Assembly (NCBI GenBank): GCA_036898135.1
Contig: CM072512.1
Span: 41,236,118 to 41,300,117 of the forward strand
Length of the DNA stretch: 64,000 bases
Direction: 5' to 3'
DNA from: Oncomelania hupensis
Taxonomy: Eukaryota; Mollusca; Gastropoda; Littorinimorpha; Pomatiopsidae
Position 1 is the stretch's first letter, and each line of letters begins with the position of its first letter. The position numbers and the translations under genes are program-made. This document shows, in pieces, positions 23,743 to 35,376 of the stretch. The notes beneath the pieces are model-generated. The model had not been told where the DNA came from and did not search any database. It worked only from the letters and a program-made list of their open reading frames with translations.

Positions 23743-24380
23743 CTAATTCTTAAGTTCACTCCGTGAATACGACACATTATTGTAACACAACGCAATACCA
23801 AACCGATTATATAAGACTATCCGATCTTCTGAAAAAATGCACAAACACACTAGAAAATCACAGTTCCAGCACAGGTCTTTGGTTCCAGACCGCTTGCGTA
23901 GGCTCCTTATCTCATATCGCAGTGAAATTGAACGCAAGCAATGTACACTGTACTGAACCCGATCTTCAATTTTTAAAAAAATATTACATAACACACACAA
24001 AAAAATCACAATAGCTCCACGCAGGCATGCAGTTAGTGTTTGTGTGATCACATTACAGCTGACGAACGATCTGCCGTCACTTCAGTCAGTTCCATGCCGT
24101 CAGCACTGGGCTCGCTTGACGATCGCTGATTATAATAGCGCTGTGCAATAACGTATACGTACAACCTGTTGAGGTAAAGAGGCGTGTCTGACCGTAAACA
24201 AATTCCCCGGCAGTCAAGTTCTGAGTTAGCGATAGGAACACGTGGCTGTGATAGATCAGATCATAGACCTTCATAACACATACTAGAGCCTCAACAGCCT
24301 TTCTGCGCAAGCGGTGCTTCACCAGAGAGCGTATTAGCCTGTATAGAATTACAGAGTCTTTGGTTCCTCTTATTTATTTC
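23743..24380. other. No supported feature
   Basis: Short frames only. Nothing recognised. Confidence 0.4.
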
Positions 24381-24994
24381 CTATCCTATCCTATCCTATC
24401 CTATCCTATCCTAGCCTATCCTATCCTATCCTATCCTATCCTATCCCGTAACTCGGAGGTAGTAGGGGCACCACAGATGATCGTTTAACCAGCGTACTCC
24501 ATCTTTCTCTGTCCTCAGCAACCCTGATGGCTTTGCTCAGTGTCAAGCCAGTCCATTCTCGAATGTTGTCCTCCCACCTCTTTTTCGGTCTCCCTCTTCT
24601 TCTACCTCCTTGCACTGTGCCTTGCAGGATGGTCTTTGCAAGGCCTGATGATCTAGTGACGTGGCATTACCATCGGAGTTTCCGTTTCTTCACCATTGTG
24701 AGCATGTCATCGTGTTGTCCCATGGCTTGTCTTTCGGATTTCGTCGTTGGTGATGCACTGGGTATAGGAAATGCCCAGAAGTCTTTTGTAGCACCCCATC
24801 TCCATGCTTTGTATTCTTCGTTGTAGATCTGCTGTGAGGGTCCATGTTTCGCAAGCGTATAGAAAGATAGAGATGACAAGGGCGCGCTGCAGTCATACCT
24901 CGGAATGTGGACTGATGGTCCTGTCTTTCCAAATGGGCTTCAACCTTGCCAGGGCAGCAGTTGTTTGTGCGATCCTGGAGAGGACGTCCTGTCC
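24381..24994 (-). mobile_element. (GGATA)n-tailed LINE, 5'-truncated (copy 2)
   Basis: Inverted copy. The tail (CTATC)n is at 24381-24447, and the body is homologous to 38650-39236 of the longest copy. The minus strand still shows the C-terminal ORF pieces KKRKLRW and a TLTAD-like segment, but with multiple frameshifts. It ends in GGACGTCCTGTCC, next to another copy. Confidence 0.85.
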
Positions 24995-25004
24995 TATTTA
25001 TTTC

Positions 25005-25262
25005 CTATCCTATCCTATCCTGTCCCGTAACTCGGAGGTCGTAGGGGCACCACAGATGATCGCCTAACTAGCATACTTCATCTTTCTCTGTCCTCAGCAG
25101 CCCTGATGGCTTCGCTCAGTGTCAAACCAGTCCGTTCTCGAATGTTGTCCTCCCACCTCTTTTTCGGTCTCGCTCTTCTTCTACCTCCTTGCACTGTGCC
25201 TTGCAGAATGGTCTTTGCAAGGCCTGATGATCTGGTGACGTGGCCATACTATCGGAGTTTCC
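25005..25262 (-). mobile_element. (GGATA)n-tailed LINE, short 3' fragment (copy 3)
   Basis: Same 3' end as the neighbour (CTATCC tail, CCCGTAACTCGGAGGTCGTA, GGGGCACCACAGATGATCG). It breaks off at CGGAGTTTCC, where TCCTATTTATTT flanks both ends (about 24993 and 25260), compatible with a TSD of about 12 bp. Confidence 0.82.
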
Positions 25263-25545
25263 TATTTATTTACCCGTTCTTATATCGCGCTTTTCCAGCT
25301 CAAGGCGCTGGCCGATAGAGGATCAAACTCAAGCCGCCCGGGGCGTCCACTTGCAGCCGTTGGGCGCATAGTCTGACGCCTAGTCAGCTGAAAACAACCC
25401 TATAGGGGACATGGGACCCAATGCCTGCTGGGTGCATTTGTCCAGCCAGCACTTACCCCTCTGGGACAATGAGCGTCAGGATCTTTTAATTCCGTGCGAT
25501 GGAATGGGTGCGTGCACAGGCTAGGCATCGGTTTATACTCTCGTA
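25263..25545 (-). repeat. Dispersed retroposon 3' part with AAATA-type tail
   Basis: Begins with TATTTATTT, then TATCGCGCTTTTCCAGCTC, GAGGATCAAACTCAAGCCG and GTCCACTTGCAGCC. These match the order seen at 7085-7180. Both neighbouring LINE copies sit in or against its T-rich tail. No coding potential was recognised. Confidence 0.5.
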
Positions 25546-26230
25546 CAAAGTGTATCATCAAATCAGGGAAATGCTGACAATATGACGGAAAACTAGGGTT
25601 AGTGTGAGGGTTCGAGGTACGGTTACAGTTAAGGTTAAGGTCAGCAAAGGATAAATAGATTTTTTTAGGGTGTGGGGTGTGGTACGGTGTTTTTTTAAGG
25701 GTGGGTGGGTAGAGTGGGGGGAGTGGGGTGGGGAGGAAATGACAAAACTAGAGATACACATGGTGCGGCCCTTAAGCTCTGTGCTTGTTATCTATACGAA
25801 TATCCATCCGTGCCTGATATTGTACTATACAGGAAACGCACAAGACTCACCGGACGGAAACGCAAAAAGAGACACACTATTAGACAACATAAAAAGTCGG
25901 AGCCATCCAAGGCCGAGTTAAGACTCTCAAGTGTTTTACTTCCTATTCTCAAGCTATAGTACAAGACTGAGCGAAGGAATGAAAGAAAGACAAAATGCTG
26001 ATATAGACAAGTATGCACACATTAGCGGAAATATATCTTAACAGCTTCTGCGCATTAGCGAGCCTTCAAGCCTTATCGTATACCTTCCTTGTTAGTTTTG
26101 CAGACGGGAGCTAAAGACACAGACACGTTGCGATGTTTAGAGCAGTTTATTGAAAAGATAACAAAACGCTAAAATAAACGCCTTGGGGTTCCGATTTTTT
26201 TCCCCCCAACCATTATGCAATTGATGCAAT
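25546..26230. other. No supported feature
   Basis: Contains a G-rich stretch (25690-25735). No recognisable gene. Confidence 0.4.
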
Positions 26231-26580
26231 CCTATCCTATCCTATCCTGTCCCGTAACCCGAAGGTCGTAGGGGCACCACAGATGATCGTTTAACCAGCA
26301 TACTCCATCTTTCTCTGTCCTCAGCAGCCCTGATGGCTTCGCTCAGTGTCAAACCAGTCCATTCTCGAATGTTGTCCTCCCACCTCTTTTTCGGTCTCCC
26401 TTTTCTTCTACCTCCTTGCACTGTGCCTTGCAGAATAGTCTTTGCAAGGCCTGATGATCTGGTGACGTGGCCATACCACCGAAGTTTCCGTTTCTTCACC
26501 ACTGTTAGCAGGTCATCATGTTGTCCAATAGCTTGTGTGATGGTCTGTCGGACTTCGTCGTTGGTGATGTGTTGGGTGCA
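26231..26580 (-). mobile_element. (GGATA)n-tailed LINE, 3' fragment (copy 4)
   Basis: Tail CCTATCCTATCC at 26231. The ORF end on the minus strand is still readable as VRQTITQAIGQHDDLLTVV, KKRKLRWYGHVTRSSGLA, and RPKKRWEDNIREWTGLTLSE. This is the best-preserved reading of this family's C-terminus. The flanks share TGCAAT (26225-26230 and about 26575-26580), a possible short TSD. Confidence 0.85.
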
Positions 26581-26807
26581 ATAAAAGAACAAAAAAAAAT
26601 GAATAAATGCTTTTTTAGATTTATGAAAAATATAAGTATTCGGAGTATTTCTAAACATAAACACACGAAATATGCGGAGTTTCTCAATTTTAAAGCATTT
26701 CCAACGAAAAACAAGAGCTGTTTGGGAATTTATATAATACGCGAACTGGAAAAGCGAAACAGCGAGATGAGGAGCAGGAATTTCTTGACTCTTTCACAAA
26801 CACTATG
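26581..26807. other. No supported feature
   Basis: Short AT-rich interval between two LINE fragments. Confidence 0.4.
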
Positions 26808-27175
26808 GGTGGTTGGTTGGTTGTTTTATTAACGTCTTTTTTCATCAAGATGATAAAGACCATAAATACAGATTCACGCATTTAAACAGACATATACGAA
26901 CAAATAAATACACACATGTACTATTACTATCTCTCTAACATAACAATAACAATGTCAGTTAAATAAAACGAGCGACTGGAGAAGTAATTAGAGCTTTTGC
27001 CAATCCCACACTCAATTCATTGCTAATGTTTTTAACGGATGTTATAGTGTTTACGTCAAGGGGCAAAAGAGGATGAACCTAAATGCAATCAAATAATAGA
27101 TGTTTTAGAGTTAAAGGTTCATCACAAATGCACTTTACATTTTTACAATATTTGGTTTTAATTGAATTTATTCAA
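26808..27175 (-). mobile_element. I-superfamily LINE 3' fragment, relative of the LINE at 59-64 kb
   Basis: Read on the minus strand, the 5' side encodes INSIKTKYCKNVKCICDEPL then TLKHLLFDC. This matches LNAIRPKYCKNVLCAC at the C-terminus of the intact ORF2 (59423-63061), including its Cys-x-Cys...His cluster. The 3' UTR also matches by motif (TCATCAAGATGATAA). The tail is (CCAA)n-like (26808-26822) instead of (CAA)n. It is 5'-truncated. Confidence 0.72.
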
Positions 27176-27727
27176 TACAAACACTATTCGGAGATTCTTG
27201 TGGCTAGAATTGGGGGGCTAAGTACGAAGACGTAAGGAAGACTGAGCTATTCGGAATTATCAATCAATAAAACTCTAGTTCCATCTCTTCAGAAAAGATA
27301 ACCACTCACTGTGCTATTCACAAACTTTTGTTGCCTCTCTTGAGTAATGAAACACGCCACTTTCTAAAATAAAACCTTTTTTGGGCGCGAAGGGGGAGAG
27401 GGAGATGGAGGGAGGGGTATTTGGTAAAATGAATAAAGACGGTGAACAATATTCCGAGTTTCCTTGGATAACATGTCCGCAGAACTTTTTAAAAAGATAA
27501 AACGGGAACGACTCTGTCTGAGATTTTTGGGGTGATATGAATTAGACTAGACACTGCCGCCAAAAAAGGCACAAGCAAAGGATTCTTTTTTTTTTTTCGT
27601 TGCGATTAACATCAGAGATAGGACATACAATATGAAATAAACTTTTAAAATACTAGTTATTATCACTTCCAAACTTTCTTCCAAAAACATTATTTAATAT
27701 CGCCGACACGCACACTGTGTCATACCA

Positions 27728-27729
<2 letters not shown>
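27176..27729. other. No supported feature
   Basis: AT-rich with a T run near 27587. Nothing recognised. Confidence 0.4.
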
Positions 27730-27780
<51 letters not shown>

Positions 27781-28049
27781 AGTCAGTTTTTTTAATTCAC
27801 TACAATTGTACACTGCCGAGATTATTATTATTTTTTTAAAGCCGTTTAAATGTCATGCAAAATGTGTTGAGACGGATCGTCGAATACGAAGAGCAAACAG
27901 ATCAGGATTTTTCTTAATTTTTTGTTGCAGTGTTCGGATGCTCCTTGACCACAGTTTTGGACAACATATGGATAACACAAACGAAGTTGATTTGGACGTT
28001 TAAAAATAGAGATAGAGAGAGACAGACAGACAGAGAGAGAAAGAGAGAG

Positions 28050-28143
<94 letters not shown>
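27730..28143. repeat. (TC)n and (GA)n microsatellites facing each other
   Basis: (TC)n at 27730-27776 and (GA)n, with GACA interruptions, at 28014-28143. They are about 240 bp apart and mutually complementary, so the single strands could fold back. Confidence 0.93.
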
Positions 28144-28146
<3 letters not shown>

Positions 28147-28796
28147 CTAGCATGAAGTAGAAAAATGTCCTGATTTCTAAACAAAAAGTGTCCAAGAATA
28201 ATTTGTTTTAAAATATTGCACAATGTATATGAAAGTGCGAGAAGATTCTTACGTATTAAGCAAAAAGCAGCACAACAAATTTATCGATTCTTCAAAATTA
28301 TTTTGCTAAAAATAATATCGAGGAATTCGTAGAAAAAAAAAATAATCAACTTGAAATTTATGCAAAATGCAAGAGGTCTGAGTAAAGTGGTCTAGATTTG
28401 TTCTCAGATAATTTATGCACGTTTGACTAGGTGACGAGAAGCAACAATGCCCCGATCTATTTAAACGAAATAAGCTTCTTGATAAATGTAACACGAGACT
28501 AAAATACATATTAATCTTTTTTTCCAAGCATTATTATTTAGGAGTTTCGCTGGTACGGATTTGAAGGAGTAAATGTAGTTTAACAAGGGAGAAGTGGCGT
28601 GACATTTTCGTAAAATGAAAAAAAAAAGATTTTGTTAAGAACTGCCGAACTATCTCGATTGTTTTTAAATGATTTTGGGAGTTTCTTTGGTTACATTCTT
28701 AAGGAGAAGGTTTTTCGAAGCAGTTTTAAAAAAGACATAGAAGAAAAGAAGTGGTTTCGGGTTTCATGCAAAATATACTGAAGATGGAGGCGAATG
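28144..28796. other. Left target flank of element B; no gene
   Basis: AT-rich sequence continuous, before insertion, with 36946 onward. Short strings such as GTGGTTTCGGGTTT recur near 39540, hinting at old diverged repeat units. Confidence 0.4.
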
Positions 28797-28801
28797 GAAG
28801 C

Positions 28802-30357
28802 TGTCACGTGGGGTTTATGGGCTCTGCACAATGGAATTATGGACCCTCACGTTTATTCGGTGGGAACTGCTAGTAAGTCACCCTATGAATTACTTTAATA
28901 AATTTATTTGTTTAGCTCGTTCTGTGTTAAGATTGGGGTACAGAAATAGATAGAAAAATGGTAAAAGATTACTGTCACACTAGCTTTCACACGGCTATGA
29001 CTCATATGTAGACCAGCCACTTGATAACAGTTAAAATCACACATTTATTTCTTCTACTCTATACAAGGTTCTCTAAGTACTAATCTAACTTAAGAAGTCT
29101 CTTTCAATGCTAATAGTTGATCGCTGATAGTCTAGGCAGCTGTTTTTTCTTCCTCGGGCACTGGCTATAATATCTCATGTAGATTTGGACTACTGTGGTC
29201 CGTTTTACAGTTTCTGAAGAGTTGGACTACTGTGGTCCTGTTATGATCAGTTTAAGTGCACCTTCGTGTTATGCACTTAACTCATGAGTGGGGGTTCGAA
29301 GTCCTTCTGTGAGGTAGCTTCTGGTCCACCTGTGTCGTTGTGTAGTTGGGTTCCCTTGCCACGCTGTGGGGTCTGACAGGGAGTTTTCCGGGTTGCTCTT
29401 TCCGTCTTGTGCGGTAGAGTCTCCTCAACCAACTGGTCGTTTCTGTGGAGTGGGGATAGCTCGGGATAGCTCTGGATAGCTCGCCTGCTCGTCTGTAATA
29501 TAAGAGACGAAAGTCTGCACAACCCTGAATAATCGGTTTGTGCAGAGCGTCTCACTGAAAGCCAAAGTAGCCCTCAGTGATAGCTCCACATCTCTATACA
29601 TAAGCGACGAACATTCTGTACTTCCGGGTTCCACTGGAATCTCACTCTAAATTCCTATACATTCATAAATATAAATCGTGTCTAACTATACACATACAGA
29701 ATTAATAATAATATAAACATTCAGTGGTACAGCCACTGGTCTGCAAACATACATATAAGTTAAACAACAGAGGTTCCGTACGGGATACAACATGGCGGCG
29801 CAACCGGTCGTGTTTCGGCTCGTGGTCGGCTCTTCCACGTGGTACGGCAAATTCGGATTAATAATTCACATTTATGCATAGCAAATTCCACAAACATAAT
29901 TTCAACAATAATACAAATATATCACGATGAAACAGAAGGGTGTTCATTTACCTGTTTGACAAGTTCAGGCCCGTGATGACTTGAGAGAATTCTAAGATTT
30001 CAAGTCCTGCTTCCTGGTCTATGAGTGAAGAGATTCTCTGCTAGCTAAGTAGTAGATGTTACTTCTTCCTCGTCCCACACACGACTGACCAAAGCTGTGT
30101 TAGGCTCTGACACAGTCAAAACTGCTCTACCCACTTAGCCTGCTTCTGATTGGTTAAAACGGTCCGATTCAAAGCTCTCATTGGGTAAAATGTTTACGAC
30201 TCTCGCACACAGTGCTGAGTCACTAAGCTGTGTGGGGGTCTGGCTCGCTGTGTGTACTTTTATTGCTACTGTGTAATTTACTGACTCTCTACTGTTACAA
30301 AGACTACACAAGGCTAAATAGTCAACAAGCAGAGTTAAAACTAGTCCTAACGCGACA
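28802..30357 (-). repeat. 3' LTR of element B
   Basis: 1556 bp. It begins TGTCACGTGGGG next to the TSD and ends CCTAACGCGACA at the polypurine side. Relative to the partner LTR it lacks a 10 bp CTCGGGATAG unit and carries a 3 bp GAT insertion near 29110. Confidence 0.95.
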
Positions 30358-30372
30358 GGCTCCCTCAACTGA
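30358..30372 (-). promoter_or_regulatory. Polypurine tract of element B
   Basis: The minus strand reads CAGTTGAGGGAGCC directly before the LTR start TGTCGC. The same purine-rich block precedes the 3' LTR of element D (57493-57506). It would prime plus-strand DNA synthesis. Confidence 0.6.
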
Positions 30373-30524
30373 AAAAAGGCGATGACTACTGGATTCGACC
30401 TTTTTCTACTACAGGGCCTAGTTTAACACTGCACTATCCTAGGGTCCTATTTACAAACTAAGTAAGTTGCTCTACCTGAGCTGCAACGCTGTGCCAGGTA
30501 GCTATGGACTCTAGTGACAGGGTA

Positions 30525-33500
30525 TTACTGGGCGGGGACGAATTCTGGTGCTGTGGCCCTTAGTTGTGTTGGGTGGGCGACAGCTGCTGTGTCCTCCACG
30601 AGATGGCGACTGAGGTAGTCGGCTCCGTGGTTCTCTTTGCCGGGGATGTACTCGATTTGGAATGAGTACGCCTGAAGGGTGAGTGCCCATCTCATCAGGC
30701 GAGAGTTCAACGACTTGGAGGCTGCCAGGAACGATAGTGGTTGGTGGTCCACCTGAACTGTGAAGTGGGTCCCGTACAGGTAGAGTTGGAATTTCTGTAT
30801 GGCCCAGACTAGTCCAAGGCATTCCTTCTCCGACGTGGCGTAGTGGGTCTCGGCGGGTCTCAATTTTCTGCTGGCGTAGGCGACGGGGAATAGCGTCTCT
30901 GCATTCTTGGGGTCGCGCTGTAGCAGTACTGCTCCGAGGCCTAAGTCGCTTGCGTCGGTGCGAAGAACGAATGGCTGAGTCAAATCGGGTAGATGGAGTA
31001 CTGGCGCCGATGTCATTCTGTCCTTGAGTGTTTGGAAGGCTGTCTCGCATTCCGCTGTCCATACGACTTTGTCCGGGGCGATTTTCCGGGTTCCATTTGT
31101 CAGTGGTACGGCGATGCTGTTGTAGTTGGGGATGAACTTCTGGTAGAAGCCGCAGAGTCCTAGAAACGACTGCACTTCCTTCTTGGTCTTGGGCCTAGGA
31201 GCGTCGAGTAGGCGTTTCACTGTCTTTTCTACCGGTCGCAGGCTTCCTTGACTGATGGTGTGTCCCAGAAATTCTAGTTCTGTGAATCCAATCTGACATT
31301 TGGTGGGTCTTGCCGTCAATCCCGTGTCTCTGAGGCGGGCGAGTAGTTGTTGTAGGAGCGTGACATGTTCCTCCCACGTAGGTGTTGCGATGAGGATGTC
31401 GTCCATAAACGAATGTAGGTGCTCGCTGCTCAGGGGTGCCAGGAGTTTTCGCATCATGGCGCTGAAGATGCTGGGTGCGTTGTGGAGTCCGAATGGAAGC
31501 ACGTTGAATTCGAAGTGTCCTTCCATAGTGCTGAAAGCTAGGTACTTTCGGACTTGCGGTTGCACTGGTATCTGGTAGTATCCTTTGCTGAGGTCGATGC
31601 GTGAGAAGTACTTTGCTCCTGTAGCTTGGCAAATAGGTCTGTCTGGTCGGGTAGTGGCTCTGGCTGGAACTGCGTTACGGCATTCAACAGTCTGAAGTCG
31701 ATGCACAGTCGATGCTCTCCGTTGGGTTTTCGCAACAATACCGTGCCTGCGCTGTAGGGTGAAGTAGACTCTGAGATGATTCCGGCTGCCAGTAAGGTGT
31801 CTATCTCTTCCTTGATGGCTCGCTGCTGAGACAGGGGCATCGGGTAGAGCTTCTGGCGGACGGGTGTTGGGTCGGTCACCGTTAAGGTTACTTCGACGAG
31901 GTCTGTCCTCCCTGGTCGGTCTGTGAGCACAGTCTGATGTTGTCGAATGACCTGTCGTACTTGCTGTTGCTGTTTAGCGGCTAGGTCTCCGTTGAGTATC
32001 ACGTCTTTGTAGGTTTCTTTGGAGTGCAGGGGATACTCTACTGCATTGGTCTCCATGCTTTCTCCTTCTTCCGCGATGGCGATGGCTAACAAGTTGTGAG
32101 TGCTGGGGGTCGCTGGTCGGTCCGTGTACTTCTTGAGGAGATTGATGTGGTGGTATCGGGCTCTCCCGTTCACCTCTACTTGGTAGACTGTCTTGGATTT
32201 CTTGGCAGTCACCCGGTACGGTCCTCTCCAAGCGATGTCCAGCTTGTTGGTTCCACTTGGAAGTAAGAGTAGCACTTGATCGCCGACTTGCAGTTCTCTG
32301 TCCTTCGCGTGGCGGTTGTAGTACTTCGCCTGACGGGCTCTTGCCTTCTTCAGTGCTTCACCAGCTTTCTTCCACGTTGCTTTGAGGGTTTCCTGCAGGT
32401 CTGCGACGTACTTGGTGGCACCTCTTGGTGTGTCGTCTATCTTGGCCTCCGTCCAACTTCTGCGTAGGGCTTCTAGCGGTCCTGCTAGAGGTCTGCCGAA
32501 AAGCAATGTTGACGGGGTGTAGCCTGTGGCTGCATGGGGCGTTTCTCTGTATGCGAACAGTGCCGCATTCACGTAGGTGTCCCACGCTTCTGGATTGTCG
32601 TCGGCGACTTTCCTGAGGTGGTGAGAAGGGTTCCATTCAGTCTTTCTACTTGTCCGTTGCTGGCTGGGTGGTATGGTGGTGTGCGAATGTGATGAACTTG
32701 TATCAACTCGAACACGTCTTGCATCAGGCGGCCGGTGAACTGAGATCCGTTGTCCGTTCTAATGCTGTCCGGGAATCCGACTCTGGTAAAGATGGCGATG
32801 AGTGCATCTGCAATCTTCTTGGTGTCTATCGCTGGCAACGGGACTGCTTCGCACCACATCGTACATGCGTCGACGAGTGTGAGTAGAAATCTGTTCCGCT
32901 TCTTGGTCATGGGCAGTGGTCCTACTATGTCTACTGAGACTTGCTTGAATGGCACGCCGACTACTACCGATGGTCCTAAGGTAACTGGTACGGTGTGATG
33001 TCGCGGGGAATATCGTTGACATTGGTGGCAAGATTTCACGTAGCGCTTGACATCCTCCGTGATTCCTGGCCAATAGTAGTGTGCGCTGATTCTCTGCACT
33101 GTGGCTCCAATTCCCATGTGTCCGCTGAGTGGCATGCTGTGGCCTAGTTCTAGTACTTGGGCTCGAAGGGTGGCTGGTAGTACTAGTTGGGTGTGATCTC
33201 CATCTCCTTGTCGATGTAGAACTCCCTGTTCCATGTAGAAGTCTCCCTTGTGCGGGGGTGTGTGCGCCTTGGGTAGCTTCTGGAAGCACTTCGCTATCGA
33301 GGTGTCTTCTTTCTGTGCTGTTTTGATCTCTTCGAGTCCTGGATTCGGAGCGAACTCGGGCTGGGGTGGTTGGGTTTTAGCTTGGGCCCTGGTTTGCACT
33401 GCAGCTATCTCTACAGTTTTAGGGGGCGTGCCTAAGAACACATACCTACAACCTAGCACTAGATCATACAGGGGTTTCTGTAAAACAGCTGCTTGGATTC

Positions 33501-35008
33501 GTCCTGTGACGTACCTACTCTCTACTTCGATCCATGCTATTGGGCAAGTAGTCGTCGGTTTCGTCAAGTCTGCTCCTTGTAAGTCGACTGTCTTGTCTGT
33601 CAAGTCCGCGCGCGATACAGAGATTCGCTAACTATCGCGTCGTATGATAGACCTGTGTCATACAGACAGTTCGCTTCTTTTCCGTTGACCTTGACCGTGT
33701 CTGTCACCGATGGGTGATCTCCGATAGTGTGTGGCTTGTTACCGCTGCTTTGAGTTAGAACTCTGTGCGCTGGCCGGCTTTCGCGCTCTTCCCTACGTTG
33801 TGCGGCCAACTTGAAACATTCTGCGGTGGAGTGATTGTTTCTATTGCAGAACGAACAATACCGTCTCTGTTCTGCGGGACCTCTTTTCCCGAATTCCGTG
33901 TTGGGTCCTTTATTTTGCCCAGGTCTGGGGTTATTCGGCTTATTCGCGGTGCGCTCTTCCCGGTTAGGGCTTCGTTTCTGTGCCTCTTTCCCGTTAGGCT
34001 TTAGGTCTCGCCTGAAGCTCTTGGCTTCTCCGTGGGCGGCCACGTACCTATCTGCGACCTTGACCAGATCTTCCAGTCTTTCCGCGCCCTGCTCTACTGA
34101 GAATGTTCTCAGCTCGGGGGTCATGGTTTCCCGTAGCTGTTCCCATACTAACAGTTCTGTCAGTCCATCATACGTCTTTGCCGTGGCTGACTGGCTAATC
34201 CACTTATCCAGCGTTGTGGACAACCGATCCGCAAACTGCGCATAGCTCTCTCCTTTCACTCTCCGATTGGTGCGGAATTTTTGCCGATAGCATTCTCCTG
34301 TTAGTTCGAATCCCGTTAGGAGTGCCTCTTTTACTTTGTGATAGTCAGTCACTCTGTCAGTCGGTAGCTTACTGTAGATGTCATAAGCCTTTCCTCTAAG
34401 CCCTTGACTAAGCTTAAAAGACCAATGAGTGGGATCTAGTTTATACTCAGTTGCTAGACGCTCAAACCTAGTCAGATAGAGATCTAGACCTTCTTCTCTC
34501 TCATTGAATGTTCCCAGTGGAAATGACATTCCTTGTACAGGGTTGGATGCTACCTCTAGCTGATCTGAGTGGGAAGGGGTTGAGGAAGAACTTGAAGCTC
34601 CTGATCCCAGTCTTCTTACTCTAACTCATGCTGTCTTTCTTTTTCCTTTTCTTCCCTCTCTTTTTCTTTTTCTGCCCGCTCTTTTTCTTTTTCTGCCCGC
34701 TCATACTCCCATCTCCTAACTTCTGCATCTCTCTCTGCTGCTAATGCTGCCTTCTTTTGTTCTACTTCTAACTCTGCTTTCTTTTGCTCTGCTTCTAATG
34801 CTAGTTTCTTCTGTTCTGCTTCTAATTCTAATTTCTTTTGCTCTGCTTCTAAGGCTAGTTTCTTCGCCTCCCTTTCTGCTGCTCTCTCTGCCTTAGCCTC
34901 CTGTTTCTCTACCTCTGCATTGATATACGCAATTAGGTCTCCCCCTGCTAAGTGTAAAGCTTCCCCTAATTCCTTGAAACGCAATCTCAAGGCCACTGGG
35001 TCCGACAT
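30525..35008 (-). pseudogene. gag-pol of element B, four frameshifts
   Basis: ATG at 35008. The segments are: N-terminal coiled coil to a stop at 34616; capsid, zinc knuckle (YCSFCNRNNHSTAEC) and protease (CLYDTGLSYDAIV) 34529-33600; integrase HHCC and DDE core about 33603-32569; GPY module and RT start 32572-31538; RT palm (FMDDILI) and RNase H 31706-30525. Alignment by eye with element D places single-base losses near 34618, 33619, 32618 and 31618. Apart from these lesions the protein is close to that of D, with a longer Lys/Glu/Ala coiled coil. All catalytic motifs are present but split over five frames, so no full Gag-Pol can be made from this copy as assembled. Confidence 0.93.
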
Positions 35009-35376
35009 TGCCAAACGTGTCTATGAACACCCTCTGAATCAAGTGGAATACCAAAACACTAGCAATATTGCAATTCAATAAAAACAATGCAAAGACCATA
35101 AAATTCGTAATCAATAATAGAATAAAACAAGAGTCAAATGGCATACAACAGTTATTTAAGCAAACCCTGCAAAAGAACAATGCAACATACAGGCACAAAA
35201 ATATTTGAAGCAACAAAGTTTTTAACTAAAGAATAGTGCACCCAACTGATCAGTGTTATACCCTTACACTATTCTAAGTTATTCTACTACTGCTGTTATC
35301 TAATTTTATTGTACTTAGGTCCGGTTATACCCAATTCCTATTGTACACAGATCCTAGCTAGGCTCGCCAATTAAAG
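35009..35376 (-). other. Leader and primer binding site of element B
   Basis: The PBS begins TGGCGAGCCTAGC on the minus strand at about 35357-35369, seven bases from the LTR edge as in elements A and D. The remainder is AT-rich leader. Confidence 0.6.

Noticed and set aside
32759..33289. 176-codon minus-strand frame inside element B (and its equivalent at 54573-55103)
   Set aside because: Out-of-frame shadow of the integrase coding region, which has the conserved motifs; its reappearance in D simply follows from sequence homology.
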